A stretch of 64,000 bases of DNA, taken from NCBI GenBank assembly GCA_013397935.1, contig VZRN01001861.1:351745-415744 (forward strand), written 5' to 3'. Position numbers and translations under genes: made by a program. Origin of the DNA: Dasyornis broadbenti. Taxonomy: Eukaryota > Chordata > Aves > Passeriformes > Dasyornithidae. Below the pieces are notes generated by a model, which was not told the DNA's origin, did no database searches, and worked only from the letters and a program-made list of their open reading frames with translations. This document shows, piece by piece, positions 49,501 through 61,001 of this stretch. The stretch's first letter is position 1, and the number at the start of each line of letters is the position of its first letter.

Positions 49501-52500
49501 TTCAGTAGGAATGGCATAGGTTTCCCTATGCAGACTCAACATACATACTGGACACACACAAACTGTGAAACATGCATCAAGTCAGCTCCTCTAAGCCTTG
49601 GTATGAACAAAACTAACTTTGTTGATCATCCTCAGAGTCCCTGCCAGAATATCCATCACTTTCATCTTTCTCGCTGCCAGAGGTCTGCAGTGCCTTCTGG
49701 GATGAGGCTTCACTCTCCTTTCCAACGTCTAAATTATGTTTTTTGTCATCAGAGGATGACTCTGACATTCCATTCATTTGATCACCAGTCTGTCCCTCTT
49801 CATTAGCTTCTTCATCTGCTTCAAAATCTTCATCATATTCTAAAACAGAAGAATTGTCCTGTGAGACAGGAAACAGAATTCGCAACTAATAAAGTTCTTT
49901 TTAAGCAGATAGAAGTTAACTTCATTAATTTCCTTTTGCCCTTGAATTTGCTCAGTCTTTTCGATGCCATGAGAGACTCTAAAACCCAGGAATTGTAAGA
50001 GCAAATTACCATAAAAAAGCATTGTGTTCTTCACAGAGTAGCAAAAATGCAGCAAAACTACTGATTGATGCACCAAGTATGATTAATACATTAAAACAAA
50101 AACAATCAAAATCATTAGCCATGGAAAGTGCTAGAAAAAATTAGAGCTGGGCAAAGTCAGAAATTAAATGTAAGAATCTCTTGTTACAGGAGAAAAACTG
50201 GTTGTGATTAAAAAAATTACAAGCTATTGAGAAAGTGGGAGAAGGGTAATCTATTGTAGCACAAAGTACAATAAATGTGTATTGACATGGCTAAATAGCA
50301 AAGAAGTGTCTTATAAACTCAGTGAATTGCGTGAACTCCAATCAAAGGGCGCTGCAGAGACACTCTGTTATCACACTGCTCTAACACGCTCCTTCAGGGC
50401 CCAGGGGAAAGCCCAGCACATACGAAGCCTGCACAGAATTGCCACTGTTATACCCACATTCTGGATTTCACCCAGCCACTTGCCTAACAAGCTTTGACAT
50501 CTGATAGATCACAGAATCACAGAATAAGCTGATTTGGAAGGGACCCACAAGGATCGTCGAGTCCGGCTCCCAGCCCTTCACAACACTTTGCTCTGCTCTG
50601 GAGGTAAAGACATGCAGATGCATTAAAGAATTCCCCTTCCCCACCAAGGCTGTGCTATGCACATCCCAGGCTCCAGCACACAGGGGTGTCAGTGATTCCC
50701 ACCTAAAATCCAGACACTCCGCTGCTACCACATGCTCCCTGCGCACGCAGCAGCAAGGGAACACACCTGCACCATGCAGGCAGGAGCTGTCACTGCTGCC
50801 GTACCAGCTGTCCCTTGTGGCCATCATTCCTCACTTGACAGATTTCACTGCTGCCCTCCCTTCCTTCCATCAGGGCTTTTAACATACTGAAGTGACAGAA
50901 CACCAAGGACAGAAATGAAGAGTTCCTGATGCAGAACCAATTAGGCAAATAAACAATTACCAAGACAATGAGAACTAAGGGAATAAGGAGATTTATTTTT
51001 CTGTATTAAAAATCAATTGAGATTCCAATTGTATTGTTGGCAATGAGGTCTCCTTAGGTAATTGTCAGAGAGCAGTTCCTCCTGAAGGAAAAAGGCTTGA
51101 TTAATCCCAAACACACATCCAGAGGGACTAACAAGGCAGACGGTTACAGCAGTAACACCGCAGAACTGTGAAAGCAAAAATAGGAAGAGGAAGTAGGAAT
51201 TAAAATCTCTCCGTAAATGTACTTGCCTCTAAATAAGACTACGATAAGGAGTAAGTGAAGGCAGAGACTGAGCTCGATGCCTTTTCCATGGAGGAGAACA
51301 CCTTGCACTAGACTAGGTTGCTCCAAGCCCCGTCCAATCTGGACTTGAACACTTCCAGGGATGGGCAGGCACAGCTGCTCTGGGGAACCTGTATCATTGC
51401 CTCACCACATTTCCTTTTTCACTTCGTTGGCTTTTGCAAACCATCCCATCCTGTTGCATGGCTGAAAGGAGCCCCTCTAATTCTTTTGCCTGGATGCAGA
51501 CATCACCACATTTCTCACGCCCCAGTTGAAGCTGGAGGCCCACAATCCCATACCTTCTCCAGAATTATCCTCTCCCATTTCTCATGCCCTGCTCGTGTTT
51601 GGGCATACTATACCATTTCTGCTGGTGTCTTCCTCACTATCTTCGCTCTCCTGACCAGATTGGTTTTCCATTTCACCTTTTCTGTACTCCTCTTCAGTCT
51701 CCAGCATTTCCTCAATAGTTTCCACACTTGCTTCATGGCCCGGTAAGATGACTGACACTGAACTTTTCCTTGATTTCTGCTCAACGCTGCTGTAACTTGG
51801 CTCACTGGGCACAGCATGTCCCCAGGAACACACATGCTTCTCCTCAGTGTACTCAATCTTCCTCTTGGGAGGGGAGCGCTTTTTGTCCAGACCCATTGCA
51901 ATAATGCACCTATAAAATAACACAAATTGGGAAGTATCACCTTTTTCTTCCTATGAGCAATGGAGGACAGCAGACATAGTGAGTTCAGCTCATTATTAGC
52001 AGTGAAACCAAGTACCCATCTGCCTCCACACTGCCACAATGACTTATGTGGAGAAGCACCCTGAAAGCCCCAAGAGCTCCCCCAACACCGATGCAGTTCT
52101 TCCTTGAAGGAGAGTAACGCTGTCTACACTTACAGGTGACAGCTGGCATCTAAACAGAACCAGAATTATTACAAGTGCCCATTAATTTGAAGCTGCACCA
52201 AGCATTGGCTGTGAAGACAGAACCACTGAGAAAGGCAGACAAGCTTTGAGTCAGATATGTGTTGGATCCAGATCCTGCTGTAATACCCAGCAGAGTGATA
52301 ACTGAGTGTTTGTGGGTAAGACTGGGGGTTTCTGAATTTGTCTGCTGGGTTTAAGAACTGTGGGAGAAAAAAAACCTGAAAGTGAATAATTTTCAGTTTC
52401 TGTTCTGTTTGCCTATCTAAAAGAAACAAACAGATGGAAAACAAAGCAATTTGAATGAGTTGTTGAGACTGCTCCTTTTGTAGAAAATAGGGTGACATGC

Positions 52501-55500
52501 TCTCTCTTTTAGTCAGGAGGCCCAGACAAGAGACCAGAGTTCCTAATCCTGATGGAATATTAACTGCAGACATGAAAATCCAGCCTACCCCACCTCAAAC
52601 CCGCATGGTCAGTTTTTGGTTCACTGCCACTTTGGCCACAGACACAGGGGTGGAACAGGTACCCCACCCCACAGCCACTTCCCCATGCTCGGCTGCCTCC
52701 AACACAAGCACTGTCCCTGCTCTGCACACACCACAGGGAGACTGAGGGGACACAGGAAACCAGCTGTGCTGCTACCCTTGGATGTGAGACCCTGACAGGT
52801 AACCTCAATGCTGCACATTCCATGGGGCACTGAGAGACAAAGCAGGCTCTACAGAGCTGTGTGCAGCCAGAGAGATGAAAGAAGAGGAACAAGTTCAAAA
52901 CTCTCTCAAAACTAAGTCCTTGTGATCAAAGTGTACTTGTCTCCATACCGGTAGCAAGGAGATGCTCCCTCCACATTGAGAATCCTGAAGTATCTGTGTC
53001 TGCCTCGCAGTCGGGAACGCCTCTGATGTTTGTACTCACAGCAACAGCTCAGTCTGTCAACTTGCAGCCCGTTGATAACAAAGGTGAGGCTGAACGGGAA
53101 ACCATGGTGCCTCTTGGAGACGAACTGAAAGGTATCTGCAATCACAGAAAGAAGACATTCAAAGAAAAATATTATGCTTCACTGTCAGCCTGCTGCAATT
53201 GCTGTATCTCAGCTGCATCACCACAGTACCCAGCCCTCTGTGGACAGGCACTGGGATTCTCATATCTATTCAACAGTTAGTCAAACTCTACCCCTCCACA
53301 CACATAGTCCTGGTTCTTGCCAGCCCGAGAATCCTAAGGTGGGACAGTTAGGACAAGTGTCACACTGTCAGTGTGGCCACTCACTGCTACAGCAGAACAA
53401 AAGCCAGAGCCTCCCAGCCATTTCCTGTGTTCAGTTTCCCAGAACACAATTCATCTTTTACTGGTGTGATGGAATTGCACTCACATAAAAAGAGATGGGA
53501 ACTGGGCTCCCACTATGTACTTTTCCTTCTGAAATACGAAGCAACATTCACTGATGTATTTTAGCAACTCAGACAACCCCTTTTTAAGGACAGTTTATTG
53601 CTACAAGTACTCTATTAACCATATATCTCTATAGAAAATTAACCTAAGCCACAAGTATTTTGTTAAATCAATTCTCTAAATTCCTTCTACCATCTCTGGA
53701 AAAGTAATTGGAACCTTCCTTTCAATCATGGAACAGTAGATCCAGATTTAATGTAGTGGCAGATGGTATAAACATCCCCAGATGCATGTATCTTGACTGA
53801 GTTAAGCTGAAAACATTTTGATGTCCTGGCAAAGTTTTAGCCAAAAAGAGATGTTGCCAGAATTGATATGAACTCTCTGACTCTATCCTTACCTCCTTCC
53901 AATAGCTTGCCTTTAAACACACAAACGTTTTCTCCTCCACAGTGTTGCTGATAGACTTGGATTTCATCACAGTAATCACTGAGAGACACATGCGCACTCT
54001 TTCCTAGGTAGACCATGGTGATGGAGGCGTTGCTGCATAATGGGGACTTGGGGAACCCTCTCGTATTCTGCAGCAGAAAATGCACAGAAATGCCTTCAGC
54101 TTCCAGCTCCAACAGGGGGTGAAAACAAAGCTCACATCTGTGCAGCACACACTTGAGGCTTCCAGGCTTTTATGACAATTGCTGAGCTGATTAAATTGGG
54201 AAGTGGTTGCAGCGTGCAGAGGGGTCTGGGAAATATTTCCAAATGAAAGCCTATTGCATTGAATAGCCCCAGATTGGAGGAATCAGGTTTAATGACCCAT
54301 ATTATCCCTCCCAGTCCTGGGTTCCTACAGTTTTATTTACAGGAGTTAAAACTGGCTGGAGGCAGTGTCACTGATGCAGTGTTCATACACTCAAGGCATT
54401 TCACAAATCCGTGGGATTCTAGTGTCAGCCAGAGACAGGATCGGATTGACTGAAGTGGAAGGCTTTGAACAGTTCCTATAGGCTCTGGTCAGCACCTTTT
54501 TTCTCCCCAACTGATGAAAAACACCAAATGTTTTAGTTTACAGAGACATGCATAGTAATTATCTATTTTAATAGTTAAACATTTTCTTCATGCAAACTAG
54601 GTATGCACATCTTTCAGCATTAAGCAAACACACCAAGGAGGAAGGCAATACACCTGTACACAGACAGAGAGTACTTACCTTTATTAAAAGCAGCTCATTG
54701 AATGCAGTGGTGGGATGAAACCGTCTCCCTGTGGGCAGCCCACTTCTGACGGCAGGGACACACCTGTCCCCTCTGGGCAGGCGGGGCGGTGGCACTGGCA
54801 CCACAAAAGGCTTAATGACAGGAAGCTGATACGGTGATACACCGGTCACGTACTCCACTGAATTCATAAGTCTTAACTCACTCCTTTTCCCCTGGAAAAA
54901 CATTTTAACCAAGTGACACAGGTTTTGCAGAAACAAGTCCTGCGCATATGGAACTGGCCATGGTCTGACTGCCTGGCACGTTTACCAACACGCATCCTTC
55001 TGACAGAGTTCCTTAACTTGGGGCCTAAAATTTTGTTCATTAAAACATTTCTGTGCTAAAATCCTTTCTTTTAATTTGGAAGGCAACATTTATATTGCTT
55101 GAAAATGTCACCCTCAGAGATACAGAGAGCACTGCAAACCAAGCCCTGGCTGCAGCCCCGCAGAGCTCCGATCTCAGACAGAACCCCGCACAGCTCTGCA
55201 GCACCACTGCACCCTTGCAGTTGGAAAGCACATCCCCAGAGCAGCCAGCCATCCAACAGAAACATCACCTGGCATAGGTTATACAAGATGTGGTTCAAAA
55301 TGTTGCGTCCTCATCTGAGTAGAGATTTAGTCCTCTTGCAGAATGAAATTAAGAGGACCAGGGTCCTGAAGAGCAAGACATCACTAGAGAATGAGTTCTG
55401 CTAATGCTGCATGCTGTGGCTCTGAGTTCTGCATCACGTTCTCAGAACTTACATCTGATTTAGCTGTTTTGTCAGTTATGAGCACTAAAGAAACTATTAA

Positions 55501-58500
55501 AACATCCATAATTTCAGTGGGCATAAACCTGACCAGCAAATTCTTGGAGAAAGAATCACGACCATCCCGATACAGAACAAATGCAGAGCAGAAGGGAGCT
55601 ATTTACAGTGTCCGCCAGCCAGTGCTAGCAGATTACAGTGCCACTCCAAAACCCTTCCACCCCATGGAACTCATATCACAATTATTATTACATTATCTTT
55701 TTCTAGAACAGAAATCTAGAAAGCCTGAATATCACCTGAAAGGAGCTGTGTATATATCAAGACCATGTTTGACTCTCATTCTCTCCAAGCCCACCAGTGT
55801 GACTTAGCAGAAAGAATGATTTAAAAAATGAGCTTTTTGCTACTTTGTAGCTGTAAAAGAGGATGAAAAATTGTAAGATTTGCAAGTGGAAATATTCCCA
55901 AGTTACTGGAGTTAACCAGGTGTCTGCCTCCCTCTCTACATAACAGAAAAACTACACAAAGGGAGAAAATTTTGTATGCAGAGAGGTTTTATACCATAAA
56001 AGGTAAGTCATCAGATTTTTCCTCACTGTGATCAAGAACTGGGCATTAGACCTGTAAGGTAGTATCTTGAAAATTGAGGGGAAGTGAAAAAGGAGAGTTT
56101 AAATAAAAGCTGATGCCATTTGAAAGACATGTTCCCTGTAGTATACAGTTCTGAAAACTACAGTACTTAAGCAGTATTATAAAACTGTCTCTAAAATGAT
56201 ATTATTTTCAGAATGAAATACAGCCTCACCCCACGGGCAAACCGCTGATCATGTTCCAGTGCATGGCACTTCTGTTTGGAAGCCTTGGGTACAGACCCTG
56301 CTAAAGCCCAGTCGTGAAGGGGCTGAAGGCGAAGGGGCTGCTGCATATTTCCTGGAGCTGTATTTGGTCGCAAGGAACTCTACAGAAGGAGAAAGAAAAC
56401 AGTGACAAAATCTCAGTGTGTGGTTTCCAGAGCAGAGCAGCACCACAAAGGAAAATATAACACTGATGAAGGTATCTGGAAGTGATGAGTGATTTCAGGT
56501 ACCTCCAGGATATCACATTTTCTAGTCTGCCTCTAAAGAGCCAGACCCCTTCAGACACCTCTAACTGACCATCCAAACCTGCAGCACCCAAAACACCTCC
56601 TGGCCATAAATACAGGGTTTTCTACTGTCTCTTCACCACATAGCCTTGGAGCAAACACAATGAATTCCCAGAAACTGTAGCAGAATGCTGTGGACTTCAG
56701 CATATGGACACAGAGAGACTGCACAACAAAAACCTACCTATTTTTCTTCAATACTCAGCTTTTTTTCTGACTTTTTCATTTCATGTTTTCCTTGTACACC
56801 CTTCAGAATACCAAATTAAAATGTTAAAGCGTAAAAGTACTGTGTAACTGAGGTTCACTCACCACCTTAGGGGCAGACTCCTTGGTTCGGTACCGATAAG
56901 GAGAATGTCCACCACCATAATCAGCTCCAAGTCCAGGGGCTCTCTATATAAAGGGAAGGTCATTCAGGACTTGAAGCTTCTCTTCAATCTGCATCAATTA
57001 TCATTATTGATATAGAGAACCAATTAAAACAGAGCTATATGTTTGACCTTTGACTTTAGGCTTTAGTACCATTATATTTCCAGACTATATTAACATTCCT
57101 TCTTCTCTGTTAACAAAGAGTAAAGTCAGAGCTCCCAGACCACAGGCTTCTGAAATGTGCTCTAGTCTAGATTTCATCCCTTCCACTCTGTTTTATAAAA
57201 GACCACCATGATTTTCAGGGCTTTACAACATGTACAACCTTGTCTATAGTACCAGTGTCCACTGACAACGCTCAACACACTGATATCGGCCTACCTGAGG
57301 TCATGAGGCAACTGAAAGGGAAAGATTGAAGCAGATTTATCAGAGAGCAAAGTTTTTAGGGTTTTTTCTAGGTTCTGATGTGCCATTCCTGCAACACTAG
57401 CTTCTGGAGATTCCTCTTTAACACAACCCTGCAAACAGGAAATCAGCCTCAAACGATCAAGGATGAGGCCCTAAGTCAGAATGATCCAGGCAGTGAGTGC
57501 TCTATACTAAGGTCCATGTGCACAATTCCAGCTCTCTGTGCTTCCATGACAGCCCATGGAGAAGCTGATGAAACTCACCCATTGTGAACGACCAGCTCGT
57601 TCTCCAGCCACTAAAGGACAGAGCCCATTATGGCTCCTTGGACCGAGTGGTGGATGCGGGGAGTGCATAGGGATGACATCTTCCAGAGACGCTCTGAATT
57701 GCTCCGCCTGAAAGAAAAGGATTTTACGTCTCTGAGGATCTAAACCCAAAACCAGTGATGTCTGTCTCTTTACATCTGTCTTTCACTGGACAGCTGTGAC
57801 AGTCAGCTCACCTGGACCTGATGAAACAGCTGGTTAAGGAAGGAAAGGAAATTATGGGAGAATGCAAGGGACAAGTGAAAAGACTTGTCCCGACCTCTGA
57901 TTCATTTTCCTGGAGCTGTCTCCAGCTGCTGACCCCTCAGATTGAATTCATCTTCCTGCTCCTGCGTATTTCACAATTCTTAGTTTGTCTGAAGGTCTGT
58001 TTCTTTTTTAAATTTGAGTGCACCTGCCACTTCCCTGCTCTGACTGCAGCCTCTTCTCACCAACCCAGTGCTGGGATGACTGCCCCACTGGAAACAGACA
58101 GCTCTGTCTCACCCTCCCTTGCTCAGCCATCTGCTTTTCTCCTTTCCTTTCAGACAAGCAACTCGGATGAATTCACTGAATGTATGAGGCGAGAATTAAA
58201 TTACACCACTGCCTCCAGCCACGCTCCTGCATCCCAGTGTGGCAGCACAGCACATACAGATCAAGTATCTGCAGGCATCTTACTGAAGGAAGCACTTCTG
58301 GTTTATGTTCCAAAATTATCCAAGCCCAGGATTCCTTGATAGGATGCCAAAATCACTGCTTCCACAGGGTGACTTCCTACCACAGGAGTTCCATCAGCAA
58401 ACAACGCCTTTGCAATTTTCATAGTGACCAGTGTCTTTCAGGAAAATCTCCTCTCTTCACCTGACCAGTTGGTTGCAGATATATTATTTACAATTTAACA

Positions 58501-61001
58501 GATCTGACATTGTTTCCCAGCTGCTCAATGAAGCAGCCACCTTCTCAAGGCACGCTTCTCAAAGCATTCAGGCTCCTAATAGAGAAATAAAATGCTGAGC
58601 ATGCTTCTGCCAAAATGAGGACAACTTTTCCCATATTAATCCAGGTGGTTGCATGGGGAGAAGAACCATTGACTTCTATAAGATTTCCACGACTCTAATG
58701 ACAGAATCAAGTTCAACCTACATGACACCTAAATGAAGCTCTTAAAACCTCTTTTCATTACTCATATACCAGTTCTGCCCAAATCCTGTAGAGAGGCAAA
58801 CAACCAAACACATGAGCTCAGTGCTTAGCAGCAGTGAAAATCAGAGAAGGTCTAGAATTACTGGGAGGAGAACGTATCTTGAATTATTCATCCTGTTATG
58901 GTTCTCCATTTCAAAACAGAAACAGTAGAACTAGAAAAGGTAAAAAATATCAACTGTAATAAGAAGCCTGGAATGGCTCAGGTATGAAAGATTCAGACTG
59001 AGAGCCTTCAGCTTGGAAAACTGAGAAGGAATATGAAAAAGGTATGCAAAACCACAGATGCCTTGGAAAAGGAGAATATATAATAACTTTTGTCATACCG
59101 AGAACAATGGAGCATCAAACAGATATATCAGACAGCAGATACATTAATTACTATGCAGAAATGCAAGGAGGTACCATTTCATAAAACTGATGATTAAAAC
59201 ACCCAACCAAGAACACTGCAGAAGCGGAAGAGTAACGAGATTCAGAAGGAATTAGATGCATAAATGGAAGCTCCTGAACTTCTGGACAGAGGACAAAGGA
59301 GATGTAACTTGGGGCATAATCATCCTCTACTTGCCTGTTTCTTGTACTCTTCCATAGGCATCAGAGACATAGCACTTCTCTCAATTAATCACTGGTCAGG
59401 CACATGGCTGTTACTCAGCACAGGCAAAACTGCCAGGTCCCATCAGCACCTAGCAGCGCTCAAGCCTTACCTTGATTTTCTGTATCCTCTCTTTCCTCAC
59501 AGAATATTCAAGGTTCCTTTTTATCTCCAGCTGATGATGACGCTATCAATACAGGAGGAGAGAGATCCCATTAACGGGCATTATGAGATGTCAGTGTATG
59601 CAAGAACACTTGCTTCTCTCCTGCTTGTCCCATGCCCTCCCACTGGCCACCACCCTCACTGGGCCCTGGATTAGGGCTACTATGGATTTAATCTATTTGC
59701 ATTTCATCCACATATATTCACACAGCCAAGGGAACAACTGAGCACTGGTAAAGTTGGTAAAGTTGTAGGAACCAACTCCATTCTTGATACGCCACAGGAA
59801 TATGCTGAAATTTTGTACTCAAACAATATATCTAAACATGTTCAAACTGGTTTGTTTTCATTAGGATTTTTTTTAAGCAAGCTAGCCCTGTGAATATCAT
59901 CTTATAATCTGAGGGCTGTCGAAAAGCAATGAGGAAGCCAGGACAGTGCCTGTTCTCACATCATTATGGTTTGACAATGAGAGACCCATGGAGGTTTCAT
60001 GTGGGAAATGTCAAGCACAAAGACTGTTCTTTTTCCCAGCAGGAAAGAGCCTTCCAAGGGAGCAGGAGGGCATGTATGGAAAACAGTCCAGTACAACTTA
60101 ACAGCCCCTGGCTGTCAGCAAGGAAGCACCTGAGAAGGCTCACACATCCCCAGTAAGGACATACCTCCATGTCAAGGACCTTATGAAATATGGCACGAGC
60201 CAAGCACTCCTGGACATATCTCTGGTGGTCCCTCCTCATGGCATTGAGATGGTATTCTTTCTCAGGTATTATTCTTCCACTCCTTGAGATCTGCCATATA
60301 TAAATACAATGTTACTGAAAAGGAGAAGATGAAATAAAGTATGTTTTGAAACAGTACAATTTCCCGGACCACCTTCTCCTCCTGGATAGCAACCACTTCT
60401 ACCCCTGCCATGGTGCTGGAACTCACCTTCCAGCACAGGACTGTCTTTGACCCCATGAGCTCCACCAGCCAAATGCAAGGAGCAGCAGCCACATTTCTAG
60501 TAGTCTAGAGCTCAGCCTTACCCTTCACAGGCCACGGCCCAAGGGGATGGAAAGGATTAAACACTTGCCTCCCTACTGCTAAAGGCTGCACCTGCCTGCG
60601 AGAAAAAGCATCACACGTAGGAGTGCACCCGTGTTTTTAAAAATACGTTCAGTATATTCACCTTTACCAAATCCCTCAGTCTTCCATTAAACACTTTTGA
60701 AAAATAACGCTGAAGCTATTTAAACAACAAGTCAAAGATGCTTATGTTTCACAGTGTAAAAACCCTCAGTGAATCAGTATGATGCTGTGTATCTGCAAAC
60801 TGAAACACATGGCAGAGGGAAATTCCAATGGGCAAAAAGAAATAAGGAAAGAAGTATAAAAACATTCTGACTTGAATATAGAATTGAGGGAAATGTTTCA
60901 GTCTCACCAGTCCTGATTTCTGAAGATGTCGTCTTATCCTGGCATTGTTGAAATATCCAGCCAGGTGTTTGTCTGTAAGACTGTTATAGGTTGAAAGAAA
61001 C
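44366..61001 (-). CDS. ERICH3: Glutamate-rich protein 3, 14 coding exons, initiating exon not found
   Basis: ERICH3 (formerly C1orf173) is a glutamate-rich protein linked to primary cilia and vesicle traffic. Exons in transcript order: 60908-61001, 60165-60290, 59471-59542, 57579-57707, 56863-56943, 56230-56379, 54679-54891, 53893-54067, 52949-53135, 51614-51909, 49618-49839, 47820-48290, 47367-47510, 44366-46554. All phases join and give 1515 residues without a stop; the human protein is about 1530 as I recall. Visible landmarks are YNSLTDKHLAGYFNNARIRR, MRRDHQRYVQECLARAIFHK, PNTAPGNMQQPLRLQPL, and a DUF4590 region (about visible residues 300-415) with YQQHCGGENVCVFKGKLLEG, SKRHHGFPFSLTF and IIAMGLDKK. 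A Glu/Ser/Asp-rich half follows, then a 729-codon exon rich in Glu, Ala and Gly. The first exon (about 8 residues in human) was not recognised. Confidence 0.95.
47367..47510 (-). CDS. ERICH3: ERICH3 coding exon (acidic, frame-neutral)
   Basis: A 144-nt exon encoding FEDCKPVQEERAKATGNYPV through AYEEEENAASTECDASG. The acceptor is TTTGTGATAG and the donor GTAAGA. Its length is a multiple of three and both ends share a phase. Confidence 0.88.
47820..48290 (-). CDS. ERICH3: ERICH3 coding exon (acidic, frame-neutral)
   Basis: A 471-nt exon encoding RRPADSLSSISTQCSTEGDS and, further on, NMNEEEEECLRVPWE and GNEESAQSEEGG. The acceptor is TGCTCTTTTCAG and the donor GTGAGT. Confidence 0.88.
49079..49170 (-). 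mobile_element. CR1 LINE 3' fragment
   Basis: It starts AGAATCATAGAATCACGGAG and reads GGCCCACAAGGATCATTGAG, the reverse complement of a CR1 3' end. It may extend to about 49,450 but becomes hard to follow. It lies in an ERICH3 intron, in the same orientation as the gene. Confidence 0.82.
49618..49839 (-). CDS. ERICH3: ERICH3 coding exon
   Basis: A 222-nt exon encoding YDEDFEADEEANEEGQTGDQ, GKESEASSQKALQTSGSEK and RDSEDDQQ. It aligns with the mammalian block of the same character (EDFE.DEE...NEEGQ...DDKK.NLD..KESE.SSQKA). The acceptor is TTCTGTTTTAG. The donor GTTAGT is unusual but phase-correct. Confidence 0.9.
50507..50600 (-). mobile_element. CR1 LINE 3' fragment
   Basis: It reads ATCACAGAATCACAGAATAA and GGACCCACAAGGATCGTCGA. 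It is of the same subfamily and orientation as the copy at 49.08 kb, 1.4 kb away. Confidence 0.82.
51305..51405 (-). mobile_element. CR1 LINE internal fragment
   Basis: It reads GGTTGCTCCAAGCCCCGTCC and CACTTCCAGGGATGGG. This is the same CR1 block as at 61.4 kb, minus orientation, lacking the 3' tip. Confidence 0.8.
51614..51909 (-). CDS. ERICH3: ERICH3 coding exon (end of DUF4590)
   Basis: A 296-nt exon encoding CIIAMGLDKKRSPPKRKIEY, then Ser- and Glu-rich sequence ending QSGQESEDSEEDTSRNG. CIIAMGLDKK is identical to the mammalian motif as I recall it. The donor is GTATAG. Confidence 0.93.
52949..53135 (-). CDS. ERICH3: ERICH3 coding exon (DUF4590)
   Basis: A 187-nt exon encoding TFQFVSKRHHGFPFSLTFVI, NGLQVDRLSCCCEYKHQRRS and ASPCY. 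It is Cys-rich and strongly conserved. The donor is GTATGG. Confidence 0.95.
53893..54067 (-). CDS. ERICH3: ERICH3 coding exon (DUF4590 start)
   Basis: A 175-nt exon encoding SNASITMVYLGKSAHVSL and DEIQVYQQHCGGENVCVFKG. The acceptor ATTCTGCAG was chosen over a downstream AG because it gives the family spacing after LLIK. Confidence 0.95.
54679..54891 (-). CDS. ERICH3: ERICH3 coding exon
   Basis: A 213-nt exon encoding SPYQLPVIKPFVVPVPPPRL and RRFHPTTAFNELLLIK. It has the Pro-rich MPIPPP-like and RFRPTTA-like landmarks of the family. Confidence 0.94.
56230..56379 (-). CDS. ERICH3: ERICH3 coding exon
   Basis: A 150-nt exon, exactly 50 codons, encoding SSLRPNTAPGNMQQPLRLQP and DQRFARG. TAPGNMQ.P.RLQPL is the mammalian signature. 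Confidence 0.94.
56863..56943 (-). CDS. ERICH3: ERICH3 small exon without a clear human counterpart
   Basis: An 81-nt frame-neutral exon encoding RAPGLGADYGGGHSPYRYRT and KESAPKV, between TTTATATAG and GTGAGTG. It is Gly/Tyr-rich. I cannot match it to the human sequence as I remember it, which passes from the preceding exon almost straight into TAPGNM. It may be avian, ancestral or alternatively spliced. Confidence 0.72.
57579..57707 (-). CDS. ERICH3: ERICH3 coding exon
   Basis: A 129-nt exon, 43 codons, with DVIPMHSPHPPLGPRSHNGL and PLVAGERAGRSQW. SPHPP.GP.S is conserved with mammals. The acceptor is TTTTCTTTCAG and the donor GTGAGT. Confidence 0.93.
59471..59542 (-). CDS. ERICH3: ERICH3 coding exon
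   Basis: A 72-nt exon encoding RHHQLEIKRNLEYSVRKERI and QKIK, a basic helical segment. The donor is GTAAGG. Confidence 0.93.
60165..60290 (-). CDS. ERICH3: ERICH3 coding exon
   Basis: A 126-nt exon, 42 codons, encoding ISRSGRIIPEKEYHLNAMRR and DHQRYVQECLARAIFHKVLD. It is highly conserved with the mammalian N terminus. Confidence 0.96.
60908..61001 (-). CDS. ERICH3: ERICH3 first recognised coding exon (exon 2)
   Basis: A 94-nt exon encoding FLSTYNSLTDKHLAGYFNNA and RIRRHLQKSGL. It begins with one base that completes a codon, so a coding exon precedes it; it has no in-frame ATG. The acceptor is TTTATTGCAG and the donor GTGAGA. Confidence 0.95.

Noticed and set aside
58950..59680. Stretch resembling an old dispersed vertebrate repeat
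   Set aside because: Parts look familiar (TGGACAGAGGACAAAGGAGA region) but I could not name a family or place its ends. A RepeatMasker run would decide.
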